Below, piece after piece: positions 34,918-43,649 of a stretch of 64,000 nt of DNA; the stretch's first letter is position 1, and each line of letters opens with the position of its first letter. Location: NCBI RefSeq assembly GCF_001594145.1, contig NZ_LVCF01000025.1:62001-126000 (forward strand), given 5' to 3'. This DNA comes from Branchiibius sp. NY16-3462-2 (GTDB lineage: Bacteria; Actinomycetota; Actinomycetes; Actinomycetales; Dermatophilaceae). Position numbers and translations under genes: made by a program. The notes under the pieces were generated by a model that made no database searches, was not told the origin of the DNA, and saw only the letters and a program-made list of their open reading frames with translations.

Positions 34918-35847
34918 CTACCCTTGCGACGTCGGTGAATTCCGGGTGAACTCCTCAATGGCGCCACCACGCTGTCGCGTCCACGCCCGCAGCAGAGCGG
35001 CAAATGCCGCGACGGCGGGCGAGGGTTGCTCTGGTCGCCGCACCAACAGCAACTCCCACGACGGCACCCCGCGGACCGGGACAATGCTCAGCCCCGCCGT
35101 GTCATCCACCGGCACCGGCACCACCGCGACACCCAGTCCCGCGCGCACGTACGCCGGCACCGTGCCCAGGTCAGGCACCTCGACCGCCACCCGGCGCTGA
35201 CCGCCGGCGGCTTCCACCAGGGAGTCCAGTTGGTCCCGCGTACCGAACCCGCGCGGCATATCGATGAACGGCTCCGCCATCAGGTCTGCCACCGCCAACT
35301 CCCGACGACCGGCCAGGGCGTGCGTGGCCGGCAGCACCGCGACGTACGGCTGCTCGGTCAGCCGCACCACGTCCAGTCCGGACAGCAACCCGTGGTGCAA
35401 CCCGACCAGCGCCAGGTCCAGCCGCCCCCGGCGCAGGTCCGCGGCCAGGCCGGTCGAGCCACGCGGCGACACCGACATCTGGACATCCACCAGGGGGTTC
35501 TCCTGCTGGAACCGCGCGATCGCCGACGGCAGTTGCAACCAGGCCAGATTCGTGATGACTCCGAGTCTCAGCCGGCCCCGGATGCCCGCCCTGGTCTGCG
35601 CACCCTGCTCGCCCAATCGACGTACGCCGAGCATCACCTCCCGCGCGATCGGTACCGACTGCTCGCCCAGCGGCGTCAACCGCACCGTGCGCGTCGAGCG
35701 CTCGAACAGGGCGCCGCCGAGTTGCCGCTCGAGGGCGGCGATGCCCGCCGACACCGTTGACTGGGCCGCCTGCACGCGCGCCGCGGCCCGGGTGAAGTTG
35801 AGCTCCTCGGCGACCGCCACGAAGAACTCCAGGTGACGGGTGTCCAT
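34918..35847 (-). CDS. LysR-family transcriptional regulator
   Basis: A 309-residue LTTR. The N-terminal winged helix is classical (MDTRHLEFFVAVAEELNFT, AARVQAAQSTVSAGIAALE), followed by the linker helix and the two-lobed effector domain (RLRLGVITNLAWLQLPSAI onward). It is divergent from an MFS transporter gene with an 82-base shared intergenic region, the usual arrangement in which an LTTR controls its neighbour. The inducer is probably the transported compound, whose identity the sequence does not reveal. Confidence 0.93.
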   Translation of the reverse strand: MDTRHLEFFVAVAEELNFTRAAARVQAAQSTVSAGIAALERQLGGALFERSTRTVRLTPLGEQSVPIAREVMLGVRRLGEQGAQTRAGIRGRLRLGVITNLAWLQLPSAIARFQQENPLVDVQMSVSPRGSTGLAADLRRGRLDLALVGLHHGLLSGLDVVRLTEQPYVAVLPATHALAGRRELAVADLMAEPFIDMPRGFGTRDQLDSLVEAAGGQRRVAVEVPDLGTVPAYVRAGLGVAVVPVPVDDTAGLSIVPVRGVPSWELLLVRRPEQPSPAVAAFAALLRAWTRQRGGAIEEFTRNSPTSQG

Positions 35848-35856
35848 CCCTCAATA

Positions 35857-35880
35857 ATCGCCTATATCGATCACTGCGAT
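35857..35880. promoter_or_regulatory. Candidate LysR operator
   Basis: ATCG-N7-CGAT (15 bp, LTTR-like spacing) is immediately followed by a second CGAT-containing repeat, CGAT-CACTG-CGAT, in the LysR/MFS intergenic region. Position next to the LysR start suggests autoregulation. Confidence 0.4.
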
Positions 35881-35929
35881 CAAGATTGTCCGTTGGACAC
35901 GATCACTGGTTGCTCCGCACCATGGGCAT

Positions 35930-37168
35930 ATGACTACTGCCACCCAACCCGCGGGACCCGCCTGCGCGACCGACCGGTCGGCCCACGGGCGCGGCTTCTG
36001 GCTGCTCGCGGCGACCTTCATGACGCTGATGGCGTTCACGACCGTCCCGACACCGATCTATCACTACTACCAGGAGCGCGACGGCTTCCCGACCTTCGTG
36101 ATCACGCTCATCTTCGCCGCGTACGGCATCGGCGTGATGGTCGGTCTGTACTTCGCAGGACATCTGAGCGATGTGCACGGCCGGCGCCGGATGCTCGCCG
36201 CGGCGATCGGGCTGACCATCATCAGCGCAGCGGTCTTCGTCCTCTCCCAGGACACTCCGGCGCTGCTGGTCGCCCGACTGATCTCCGGACTGGCCATCGG
36301 CGTCCTGACGCCCACCGCCACGGCCGCGCTCGGAGAGCTCGCCGCCGCGCACCGTCCGGACCGGTCGCCGGCCTTCGCCTCGACCGTGGCGACCGTCGTC
36401 AACACCGGCGGCCTGGCCCTCGGACCGCTGATCGGCGGCCTGCTCGTCACCTTCCTGCCCGACCCCATGATCATCCCGTACGCCGTGTTCCTGGCGCTGG
36501 CTATCCTCACGACCGCGGCGCTCTGGGCGACTCCCGAAACCGTGAATCCGGTTGCCCCGCAGGACCGGCCGGCCTACCGGCCACAGCAGGTCGCACTGCT
36601 GCCAGAGGGTCGGGCGTCGTTCCGCGCGGCCGCGCTGTCTGCCGGGGCGGCCTTCTCGGTCCTGGGCTTCTTCACCTCACTGACCGGAACCTTCGTCGGG
36701 CGGGTGCTCGGGTACGGCGCACCGCTGGTCACCGGCTCGATCGTCTTCGGTGTGCTCGGCATGTCCGCGCTGGTGCAGGTCCTGCTCAGTGGCCTGGACC
36801 AACGCACCCGCCTCATCACCGGAGTGGTGGCGATCATCGCCGGCCTGGCGTTGGTCGCGGTGGCGGCACTGGTGCGCAATCTGCCGCTCTTCGTGATCGC
36901 CGGTCTCGCGGCGGGCGCTGGTGTGGGGTTGATCTTCCAGGCCTCCGTCGCGACGGCAGTGCGCTTCAGCCGGCCCGAGGCTCGAGGTGGGACGCTCGCG
37001 GGACTGTTCCTCGCGGCGTACGTCGGCATCACCCTGCCGGTGATCGCGGTCGGCGTGGTCGCGACGTGGTGGTCGATCCCCACGGTCCTGGTGGTCTTCG
37101 CGGCCCTGGTCGCGGTGGTGATCGCGGCGTGCGCGCCGGTCATGCTGCGCAGCGCGCGCCCCGCCTGA
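35930..37168 (+). CDS. Major facilitator superfamily transporter
   Basis: A 412-residue protein with 12 predicted helices. The loop 2-3 motif is present as GHLSDVHGRRRM. Helix 4 contains ARLISGLAIGVLTPT, and helix 5 has the glycine-rich NTGGLALGPLIGG, resembling drug/proton antiporters. Export of a toxic compound is likely but the substrate is unknown. Start ATG 35930 is used; a longer frame in another register covering the same DNA is a high-GC shadow. Controlled most likely by the divergent LysR regulator. Confidence 0.88.
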   Translation: MTTATQPAGPACATDRSAHGRGFWLLAATFMTLMAFTTVPTPIYHYYQERDGFPTFVITLIFAAYGIGVMVGLYFAGHLSDVHGRRRMLAAAIGLTIISAAVFVLSQDTPALLVARLISGLAIGVLTPTATAALGELAAAHRPDRSPAFASTVATVVNTGGLALGPLIGGLLVTFLPDPMIIPYAVFLALAILTTAALWATPETVNPVAPQDRPAYRPQQVALLPEGRASFRAAALSAGAAFSVLGFFTSLTGTFVGRVLGYGAPLVTGSIVFGVLGMSALVQVLLSGLDQRTRLITGVVAIIAGLALVAVAALVRNLPLFVIAGLAAGAGVGLIFQASVATAVRFSRPEARGGTLAGLFLAAYVGITLPVIAVGVVATWWSIPTVLVVFAALVAVVIAACAPVMLRSARPA

Positions 37169-37218
37169 AGGTTCACCTGACCGGGTAAAGGACCAGCTGG
37201 CGGTGGTAGGACGGTCGC

Positions 37219-38802
37219 GTGCTGCGCTTCTACGTCCTGGTCGTCCTCGGCTTTCTCGGCATCGTCAGCGCGACGGTCGCGGCGATCGGCGGCTGGGCGT
37301 GGTGGGTGCTGGTCGTGGTCATCGTCTTCTTCTTCGCGGTGGCCGTCTACGACGTGGTCCAGAAGAAGCACGCGGTGCTGCGCAACTACCCGGTCTTCGG
37401 CCATCTGCGCTTCCTGATGGAGGCCATCCGCCCGGAGATGCAGCAGTACTTCATCGAGCGCAACTTCGACGGCCGGCCCTACGACCGCAACACCCGCACG
37501 ACGATCTACCAGCGCGCGAAGGGGATCAAGGGTGAGCACCCGTTCGGCACCGAGCGCGACCTGTATGAGGTGGGCTACGAATACCTGGTGCACTCGACCG
37601 CCCCGGTGAAGACGATGGACGACCCGCCCCGGGTGCGGATCGGTGGCCCGGACTGCACGCAGCCGTACGACATGGCACTGCTCAACGTGAGTGCGATGTC
37701 GTTCGGTGCGCTGTCCGCCCGGGCGATCGAGGCGCTCAACCGCGGCGCGAAGGCCGGTGGGTTCGCTCATGACACCGGCGAGGGTGCGATCAGTCCCTAC
37801 CACCGGCTCGGCGGTGGTGACCTCGTGTGGGAGGTCGGGTCGGGCTACTTCGGCTGCCGGACCAAGGACGGTGGCTTCGACGAGCAGGAGTTCGCCAAGA
37901 AGGCCGCCGACCCCCAGGTGAAGATGGTGCATCTGAAGCTGTCGCAGGGTGCCAAACCGGGTATCGGCGGGGTGCTGCCCGGCCCGAAGGTGACCAAGGA
38001 GATCGCCGAGACGCGCGATGTCCCGCAGGGACAGACCGTCGTCTCGCCCGCCTATCACCAGGTCTTCAGCACCCCGCGCGAACTGGTCCGCTTCATCGGC
38101 CACATGCGGGATCTTGCCGACGGCAAGCCCACCGGCTTCAAGCTGTGTCTCGGCTCGCGCACGGACTTCCTGGCAATCTGCAAAGCCATGTTGGAGGAGC
38201 AGGTCTACCCCGACTTCATCACGGTCGACGGCGCCGAAGGCGGCACCGGTGCGGCGCCCGTTGAGTATTCGGACCACGTGGGGATGCCGCTCACCGAGGG
38301 ACTGATGACCGTGCACAACGCCCTGATCGGGGTGGGCCTGCGCGACCAGATCAAACTGGGCGCCTCCGGCAAAGTGTCCACCGGGGTCGACGTGGTGAAG
38401 CGACTGATCCAGGGTGCTGACTACCTCAACGCCGCCCGGGCCATGATGATGGCGGTCGGCTGCATCCAGGCGCAGGAATGCGACAAGAACACCTGCCCCG
38501 TAGGCGTCGCGACCCAGGATCCGCGCCGCCAACGTGCCCTGGACGTGCCATCCAAGGCGCAACGGGTCACCGACTACCAGCAGGGCACCGTCCACCAGGC
38601 GATGCAGATCGTGGCGTCGATGGGTCTGCACTCCTTCGAGGAGTTGCGCCCGCACATGCTGCGCCGGCGGATCAACCACGGCACGATCCAGTCCTACGCC
38701 GAGATCGTGCGGGGCCTCCAACCGGGTGAACTGCTCACCGCCACTCCGCAAGACTGGGTGCGGGACTGGGAAGCCGCCGATCCGGACCGCTTCGTCCCGT
38801 GA
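37219..38802 (+). CDS. FMN-binding glutamate-synthase-family protein, membrane-anchored
   Basis: A 527-residue protein. One or two N-terminal membrane helices (about residues 1-45) precede a domain equivalent to the FMN/synthase domain of GltB: LLNVSAMSFGALS, AHDTGEGAISPYH, PDFITVDGAEGGTGAAP, IKLGASGKVSTGVD and a cysteine cluster CDKNTCPVG that can hold the 3Fe-4S cluster. The glutaminase domain is missing. Such stand-alone proteins occur in many bacteria and their reaction is not settled. GTG start. The poxB gene follows 25 bases later, suggesting an operon. Confidence 0.85.
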   Translation: MLRFYVLVVLGFLGIVSATVAAIGGWAWWVLVVVIVFFFAVAVYDVVQKKHAVLRNYPVFGHLRFLMEAIRPEMQQYFIERNFDGRPYDRNTRTTIYQRAKGIKGEHPFGTERDLYEVGYEYLVHSTAPVKTMDDPPRVRIGGPDCTQPYDMALLNVSAMSFGALSARAIEALNRGAKAGGFAHDTGEGAISPYHRLGGGDLVWEVGSGYFGCRTKDGGFDEQEFAKKAADPQVKMVHLKLSQGAKPGIGGVLPGPKVTKEIAETRDVPQGQTVVSPAYHQVFSTPRELVRFIGHMRDLADGKPTGFKLCLGSRTDFLAICKAMLEEQVYPDFITVDGAEGGTGAAPVEYSDHVGMPLTEGLMTVHNALIGVGLRDQIKLGASGKVSTGVDVVKRLIQGADYLNAARAMMMAVGCIQAQECDKNTCPVGVATQDPRRQRALDVPSKAQRVTDYQQGTVHQAMQIVASMGLHSFEELRPHMLRRRINHGTIQSYAEIVRGLQPGELLTATPQDWVRDWEAADPDRFVP

Positions 38803-38827
38803 GAATCGCTTCACGACAGGAGATCTC

Positions 38828-40552
38828 GTGACCACCATCGCAGACCTGATCATCACCGCACTGGCAGAGCACGGCGTACGTCACGTCTGGGGCGTGGTCG
38901 GTGACGCGCTGAACCCGGTCACCGACGCGATCCGCCGCGAGGACCGTATCGCGTGGATGGGCGTGCGACACGAGGAGGCCGCGGCCTTCGCCGCGAGCGC
39001 CCAGTCGCAGCTGACCGGCGACCTGGGCGTCTGCATGGGGACGGTAGGGCCGGGCGCCATCCACCTGCTCAATGGCCTGTACGACGCGAAGAAGTCCCAC
39101 ACGCCCGTCCTGGCGATCTGTGGTCAGGTGCCGCGAGAGTCCATGGGCAGCGACTTCTTCCAGGAGGTCGACAACGACAAGTTGTTCGCCGACGTCGCGG
39201 TCTTCTGCCAGACCCTGGTCGGACCGGAGCAGGTCCCGAATCTCATCGAGCGTGCGGTGAATGCCGCTGTGTCGCAACGTGGCGTGGCCGTGCTCACCCT
39301 GCCCGGAGACGTCGGCGGCCTGGACATCCCCGAGGACACCCCAGTGCCGCAGTTCGTGTCGACCGCGCCGACCCCGGTGCCCGAAGCGGCTGCTGTCACC
39401 GCAGCCGTCGAAGCCCTCAACGGTGTGTCGAAGGTGACCCTGCTGGTGGGGATGGGTGCCCGGGATGCCCGCGACCAGGTGCTGCAGTTGGCCGAGCGCT
39501 TGTCGGCACCGATGGTGCTCACCCTCAAGGGCAAGGAAGGCCTCGAGCACGAAAACCCCTACGAGATAGGTCAATCCGGGCTGATCGGCAATCCCGCGAC
39601 CGCACTCGCGTTCTCCACCTGCGACGCGCTGGTGATGGTCGGCACCGACTTCCCCTACACCGAGTTCCTGCCCGAGGGTAAGACCGTGGTGCAACTGGAT
39701 CTGCGCGGATCGCACATCGGGCGTCGTACTCCGGTCACCCACCCGATCGTGGGCGACGCCGCCCTCGGGCTGGAGGCGATGCTGTCCGCACTGCGGCCCA
39801 AGACGGACACTGCTCACCTGGACGCAGCCCGCAAAATCTACGAGAAGTGGCGGGACGGGCAGCAGCACTTCACCGATCCGGCGTACGAACACAAGGGATT
39901 CGGGATCTTCCGCCGGAAGGTCGATAACCCCGACGAGCGGATCCGCCCCGAGTTGCTGGCGGCCGCGGTGGACCGGCACGCCACCGACGATGCGATCTTT
40001 ACGTCCGACACCGGGATGTCGACCGTGTGGCTGGCGCGGTTCGTGCGGTTCCGGGGCACGCGACGGCTGATCGGCTCGTACAACCTGGGATCGATGGCCA
40101 ATGCGATGCCACAGGCGCTCGGTGCGCAGGCGTTGGACCGCTCCCGGCAGGTGATCTCCTTCAGTGGTGACGGCGGTCTCTCGATGCTGCTGGGCGACCT
40201 CATCACCGCGGTGACGCATTCGCTGCCCATCAAAGTGGTGCTCTTCGATAACGGCCGCCTGGGCATGGTGAAGTTGGAGATGGAACAGGTCGGACTGCCG
40301 GAGTTCGGCACGGTGCTGCACAACCCTGACTTCGCTGCGGTCGCTAATGCGCTGGGGCTCAAGGGAATTCGTGTCACCGATCCGAACGACGTCGACTCGG
40401 CCGTCGCCGAGGCGCTGGCCTTCGACGGCCCGGTGCTGCTCGACGTACTGACCAACCCCGACGAGATCTCGGTGCCCCCGAAGCCGTCGTTCGCCCAGAT
40501 GAAGGGTTTCGCGATCGCCAAGAGCAAGGAGTTCGCGGCCTCGCCGGAGTGA
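38828..40552 (+). CDS. poxB: Pyruvate dehydrogenase (quinone) / pyruvate oxidase, ThDP-dependent
   Basis: A 574-residue ThDP enzyme of PoxB length. The Pyr domain has the catalytic glutamate in VRHEEAAAFAA and the segment GPGAIHLLNGLYDAKKSHTPV. A central FAD-binding domain follows. The PP domain has the ThDP-Mg2+ motif from SFSGDGGLSML to LFDNGRLGMVKLE. PoxB decarboxylates pyruvate to acetate and CO2, passing electrons to menaquinone at the membrane via a C-terminal amphipathic segment (here KGFAIAKSKEF). AGGAGA stands before the GTG. Confidence 0.9.
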   Translation: MTTIADLIITALAEHGVRHVWGVVGDALNPVTDAIRREDRIAWMGVRHEEAAAFAASAQSQLTGDLGVCMGTVGPGAIHLLNGLYDAKKSHTPVLAICGQVPRESMGSDFFQEVDNDKLFADVAVFCQTLVGPEQVPNLIERAVNAAVSQRGVAVLTLPGDVGGLDIPEDTPVPQFVSTAPTPVPEAAAVTAAVEALNGVSKVTLLVGMGARDARDQVLQLAERLSAPMVLTLKGKEGLEHENPYEIGQSGLIGNPATALAFSTCDALVMVGTDFPYTEFLPEGKTVVQLDLRGSHIGRRTPVTHPIVGDAALGLEAMLSALRPKTDTAHLDAARKIYEKWRDGQQHFTDPAYEHKGFGIFRRKVDNPDERIRPELLAAAVDRHATDDAIFTSDTGMSTVWLARFVRFRGTRRLIGSYNLGSMANAMPQALGAQALDRSRQVISFSGDGGLSMLLGDLITAVTHSLPIKVVLFDNGRLGMVKLEMEQVGLPEFGTVLHNPDFAAVANALGLKGIRVTDPNDVDSAVAEALAFDGPVLLDVLTNPDEISVPPKPSFAQMKGFAIAKSKEFAASPE

Positions 40553-40555
40553 GAT

Positions 40556-41794
40556 TCAGGTCGACAACCACGCCTTCGCGGCCGACTGCAGCGCGGCGAC
40601 ACCGATCTGCAGCGTCGGGGTGACGACCGGCGCGAAGAGCGGAGAATGGTTGGAGGGCAGGTCGCCGACCATCTTGCGGAGGTCCTCGATGGATGTGGCG
40701 CCGGTGAACAGCTCCGGGTCGGCTCCGCCAAGGATCCAGAAGGCCAGTGGCGCATTCGCGGCCAGCGCGAGGACGCTGACGTCCTCACTGCCGGTGACCG
40801 GGCCGGGTGGCGCCTGGATCACCTGCGGCAGGTCGTTGGCGAAGGCGGCACGTACCTGGGCAGCCGCCGCGGCGTCGTTGACGACCGCCGGGAAGGACTC
40901 GACCAGCTCGATCGTCGGCTCCTGGGTCGCCCCGCTGGCCGCCGCTTCCGCGCGGGTGACCCGTTCGATGGCCGCGACAACACGGTCACGCACCGCCACG
41001 TCGTACGTTCGCACGGTCAGCCGCAACTCGGCGGTGTCGGGGATGACATTGAACGCCGGGCCGCCGGAGTTCAGTGCTGCCACGGACACCACGGCCATCT
41101 CGGTACCGGCCACCTCACGGGCCACGATGCCCTGCAGACGGACGGTCAGCGACGCGGCCATCAGCACCGGATCGATGGTCGTCTCCGGTCGGGATCCGTG
41201 CCCGCCCGCGCCGTACAACGTGATCAGGATGGCGTCGCACGCGGCGAATGATGCCCCGTCCTGCACCCCGAGGAAACCGGCGGGCGCCGGGGCCACGTGC
41301 TGACCCAGCACGACGTCGGGGACGGGTGCGATCTCGAACAGACCCGCCTCGAGCATGGCATCCGCGCCGGCGCCGACCTCCTCCGCTGGCTGGAAGACGG
41401 CGACCACCGTGCCGCTCCAGCTGTCGTCCGCGGCGAGCGCGTGGACCGCCCCGATCAAGCAGGCGGTGTGTACGTCGTGTCCGCAGGCGTGCATGACCGG
41501 CACCGTGCCGCCGTCGCTGGCCGTGGCGGACTGAGTGCTCGCATACGGCAGACCGGTCTCCTCCTTGACCGGTAGCGCGTCCATATCGGCCCGCAACAGC
41601 ACGGTGGCCCCGGCGCCGCGGCGCAGGACGCCGACAACCCCCGTTCCACCGACGCCGGTAGTGACCTCGAAGCCGGCGCGCGCCAGGTGATCAGCGGCGA
41701 TCGCGGCCGTGCGGGTCTCCTGGAAGGACAACTCCGGATGCTGGTGCAGATCGCGGTAGACGTCGGCGATCTCGGTATCGCTCAGCAGGGGCAT
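40556..41794 (-). CDS. M20-family amidohydrolase (peptidase M20D)
   Basis: A 412-residue di-metal hydrolase. Metal-site segments are VMHACGHDVHTA, FQPAEEVGAGADAM and a C-terminal GSEDVSVLA; an inserted dimerisation domain lies in the middle. Members cleave N-acyl amino acids, hippurate or indole-acetyl amino acids; the substrate is not predictable here. ATG at 41794 is preferred because GGAGGTG stands just upstream. It converges on poxB with three bases between stops. Confidence 0.88.
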   Translation of the reverse strand: MPLLSDTEIADVYRDLHQHPELSFQETRTAAIAADHLARAGFEVTTGVGGTGVVGVLRRGAGATVLLRADMDALPVKEETGLPYASTQSATASDGGTVPVMHACGHDVHTACLIGAVHALAADDSWSGTVVAVFQPAEEVGAGADAMLEAGLFEIAPVPDVVLGQHVAPAPAGFLGVQDGASFAACDAILITLYGAGGHGSRPETTIDPVLMAASLTVRLQGIVAREVAGTEMAVVSVAALNSGGPAFNVIPDTAELRLTVRTYDVAVRDRVVAAIERVTRAEAAASGATQEPTIELVESFPAVVNDAAAAAQVRAAFANDLPQVIQAPPGPVTGSEDVSVLALAANAPLAFWILGGADPELFTGATSIEDLRKMVGDLPSNHSPLFAPVVTPTLQIGVAALQSAAKAWLST

Positions 41795-41830
41795 CGTTGC
41801 CACCTCCGGTGTTATCCGCCGGCGGGCCGG

Positions 41831-42079
41831 CTATCTCCCGCCGAATCGTTGCTTCACGGTCAGCCAGGGCCAGAGGGAACCGGCAACGACACCACCGGCG
41901 AACAGCACGAGGAACCACACCCAGCCAGGCATCCCCCAATGCAGACCCAAGAAGTGCAACGTAGCGGTCGTTGTGTTGGAGAAGATGAAGATCAACGCCA
42001 ATATCACGATGATCGCTGCGGTGATGGTGCGCGCGTTGATGTAGTTGCGCCCGCTGCTACTGGCCGGTGCTGTGCTCAT
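41831..42079 (-). CDS. LapA-domain small membrane protein
   Basis: An 82-residue protein with two membrane helices (about residues 18-36 and 50-70) separated by the short hairpin FSNTTTATLHFLGLHW, the pattern of the LapA (DUF1049) family. Function in Gram-positives is unknown; in Gram-negatives the family is tied to LPS assembly. It is followed by the M20 gene and preceded by the helical-repeat protein gene on the same strand. AGGGGTGGG precedes the ATG. Confidence 0.8.
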   Translation of the reverse strand: MSTAPASSSGRNYINARTITAAIIVILALIFIFSNTTTATLHFLGLHWGMPGWVWFLVLFAGGVVAGSLWPWLTVKQRFGGR

Positions 42080-42109
42080 GACCCACCCCTATTGTCAGAC
42101 GGTCGAGCG

Positions 42110-42430
42110 TCAGTCGGAGAGCTTGTCCTGCGCAGCGTCCTGGGCGTCGTCGACCTTGTCGGCGAGGCTGTCCCCCGACTTGTCGTCAACGATATCGCCG
42201 ACCTTGTCAGTCGCGTCGCCCAGCTTCTCCTTGCCCTCTGCGACCAACTCGCCGATCTTGTCCTTGGCGTCATCGACGAAGTCGCCGACCTTGTCGGTCA
42301 CCTCGGAGAACTTACCGCCGGTCTTCTCGTCGGCGAACTCCTCCGTGGCGTCGTAGGCCTCGGAGAACTTCTCCTGGCCCGCCTTCAGCAGCTGCTCGGC
42401 CTTTTCCTTGGCCTCTTCCAGAAAACCCAT
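42110..42430 (-). CDS. MT0933/Rv0909-like small helical repeat protein
   Basis: A 106-residue, very acidic and lysine-rich protein with no cysteine. It is built of amphipathic repeats such as KVGDFVDDAKDKIGE and KVGDIVDDKSGD, spaced about 40 residues apart. The form MGFLEEAKEKAEQLL is typical of the family annotated as MT0933-like antitoxin (Rv0909). No toxin gene adjoins it, so an antitoxin role is not supported here; the repeats resemble LEA- or CsbD-type stress proteins. AGGAG precedes the ATG. Confidence 0.7.
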   Translation of the reverse strand: MGFLEEAKEKAEQLLKAGQEKFSEAYDATEEFADEKTGGKFSEVTDKVGDFVDDAKDKIGELVAEGKEKLGDATDKVGDIVDDKSGDSLADKVDDAQDAAQDKLSD

Positions 42431-42610
42431 GACGACTCCTCTACCTGTCCTCTACCTCGCTCGGGTGCGTCCACTGTGCAATGTGACGCGGCGGCCGCGC
42501 TTCGCTGCGAGGGCCATCACTAATGGTACGAAGCGTCTCGTAAGCAGCGGTGGGAATGTCGGAAAGTGTTGAAGTACACCGCGGGCCCCGCCGGGGTCGG
42601 CCCGGCTCGG

Positions 42611-42697
42611 CGGAGGGCGTGGGATTCGAACCCACGATGGGCGTAAACCCATAGCGGTTTTCAAGACCGCCGCACTAGGCCACTATGCGAGCCCTCC
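42611..42697 (-). tRNA. tRNA-Ser (anticodon UGA)
   Basis: An 87-nt class II tRNA: acceptor GGAGGGC/GCCCTCC, anticodon TGA in CTTGAAA, long variable arm (TATGGGTTTACGCCCAT) and T arm CGTGGG-TTCGAAT-CCCACG. The variable arm and anticodon identify serine (UCA codon family). CCA is not encoded. Confidence 0.95.
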
Positions 42698-42769
42698 ATG
42701 CCGCCGCTAGACGGCAGCCCGGCCATCCTACGGGGGTTCGGGCAGCAACTCATCGGCGATACTGGAGCT

Positions 42770-43180
42770 ATGAAGAAGCTGACCTTGCTCACCGGAGCCG
42801 CCATCGGATATGTGCTCGGAGCACGGGCCGGACGCGAGCGTTACGAGCAGATCAAGGCATCTGCCGGGCGGGCGTGGCGTAGCGACACCGTGCAGCAGCA
42901 GGTCGGCAAAGCCACCGACCAGATCAAGCAGAAGGGCCCGGAGGTCGCGGCCGCCGCCGGCCAGGCCGCTGCTCGGGGAGCAGCCGATGCAGCGAAATCC
43001 GCTCTGGCAGCGGGGTTTTCGGCTGCAACGAGCACCAAGCCGCGAGGTTCGGTGCTGCACGGCGACCTGGCTGACGAGACACCCTTGGTGCGGGGCACGG
43101 TCGCGGACGGATCGTCGTACGACGCGCCCGGCGAGGACGCACCGCATGAGGTGGTCGGCGCCGCCGACGGCCCCCACTGA
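42770..43180 (+). CDS. YtxH-like small protein
   Basis: A 136-residue protein. The N-terminus MKKLTLLTGAAIGYVLGARA forms one short membrane helix with glycine-rich spacing and is followed by GRERYEQIKASAGRAW, the usual YtxH-like actinobacterial pattern. The middle is an Ala/Gln/Lys amphipathic helix and the end is acidic and disordered. Function unknown; envelope stress is a guess. The ATG at 42770 has GGAG six bases upstream. Confidence 0.75.
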   Translation: MKKLTLLTGAAIGYVLGARAGRERYEQIKASAGRAWRSDTVQQQVGKATDQIKQKGPEVAAAAGQAAARGAADAAKSALAAGFSAATSTKPRGSVLHGDLADETPLVRGTVADGSSYDAPGEDAPHEVVGAADGPH

Positions 43181-43317
43181 TCAGGCCGCTACCGCCCGAA
43201 ATCCGCGAAATTCCGCCGATATATGGTGGACTGTCGTCAGGACCGCAGAGTCGCGACCCTGTGGCCCGTCGTCAGGTGCCCGACCCCGGGCGCACCGGAT
43301 AAGAGACAGGACCATCC

Positions 43318-43593
43318 ATGAACCGCACTGACCTCGCGAGCACGATCGCTCAGCGCACTGGCGTCACCGTCAAGGACGCTACTGCCGTGATCGCCGGCCT
43401 CAACGACGTGATCCTCGAGGCCATCGGCCGCGGCGAGAAGATCCAGCTGCCGGGTCTGCTGACCATCGAGCGCGTCGAGCGTTCCGCGCGCACCGGTCGC
43501 AACCCGCAGACCGGCGCCGAGATCCAGATCCCGGCCTCCCACGCCGCCAAGATCACCGCCGGCAGCAAGCTGAAGGCTGCCGCCAAGGGCTGA
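43318..43593 (+). CDS. HU-family DNA-binding protein
   Basis: A 91-residue histone-like protein with the HU fold: MNRTDLASTIAQRTGVTVKD, GRGEKIQLPGLLTIE, and the DNA-bending arm RTGRNPQTGAEIQIP containing the intercalating proline. It lacks the long lysine/alanine tail of mycobacterial HupB, so it is the short form. HU dimers compact and bend DNA without strong sequence preference. A strong symmetric hairpin follows 14 bases after the stop. Confidence 0.95.
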   Translation: MNRTDLASTIAQRTGVTVKDATAVIAGLNDVILEAIGRGEKIQLPGLLTIERVERSARTGRNPQTGAEIQIPASHAAKITAGSKLKAAAKG

Positions 43594-43607
43594 ACCCGTC
43601 ACACCCT

Positions 43608-43640
43608 GAAGCGCCCCACCGCCATCCGGTGGGGCGCTTC
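43608..43640. terminator. Bidirectional hairpin between HU and APH-family genes
   Basis: GAAGCGCCCCACC pairs perfectly with GGTGGGGCGCTTC across a 7-base loop; 13-bp stem between two convergent stops. T-rich sequence follows on the plus strand (ACACTTTCT). Confidence 0.75.
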
Positions 43641-43649
43641 GACACTTTC

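Noticed and set aside
35833..37188. A 451-residue plus-strand open frame
   Set aside because: Same strand as the MFS gene but in another register; its translation is Arg/Gly-rich without membrane helices, while the MFS frame has 12.
36574..38856. A 760-residue minus-strand open frame
   Set aside because: It lies opposite the MFS and glutamate-synthase-like genes, which have clear family motifs. Its own translation is low-complexity Arg/His/Asp/Val sequence typical of antisense frames in high-GC DNA.
38735..40321. A 528-residue minus-strand open frame
   Set aside because: Antisense to poxB; no recognisable domain, composition of a shadow frame.
42110..42430. Toxin-antitoxin system suggested by the MT0933 family name
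   Set aside because: No toxin gene is adjacent and the protein consists of amphipathic repeats; the antitoxin label is not supported by the context.
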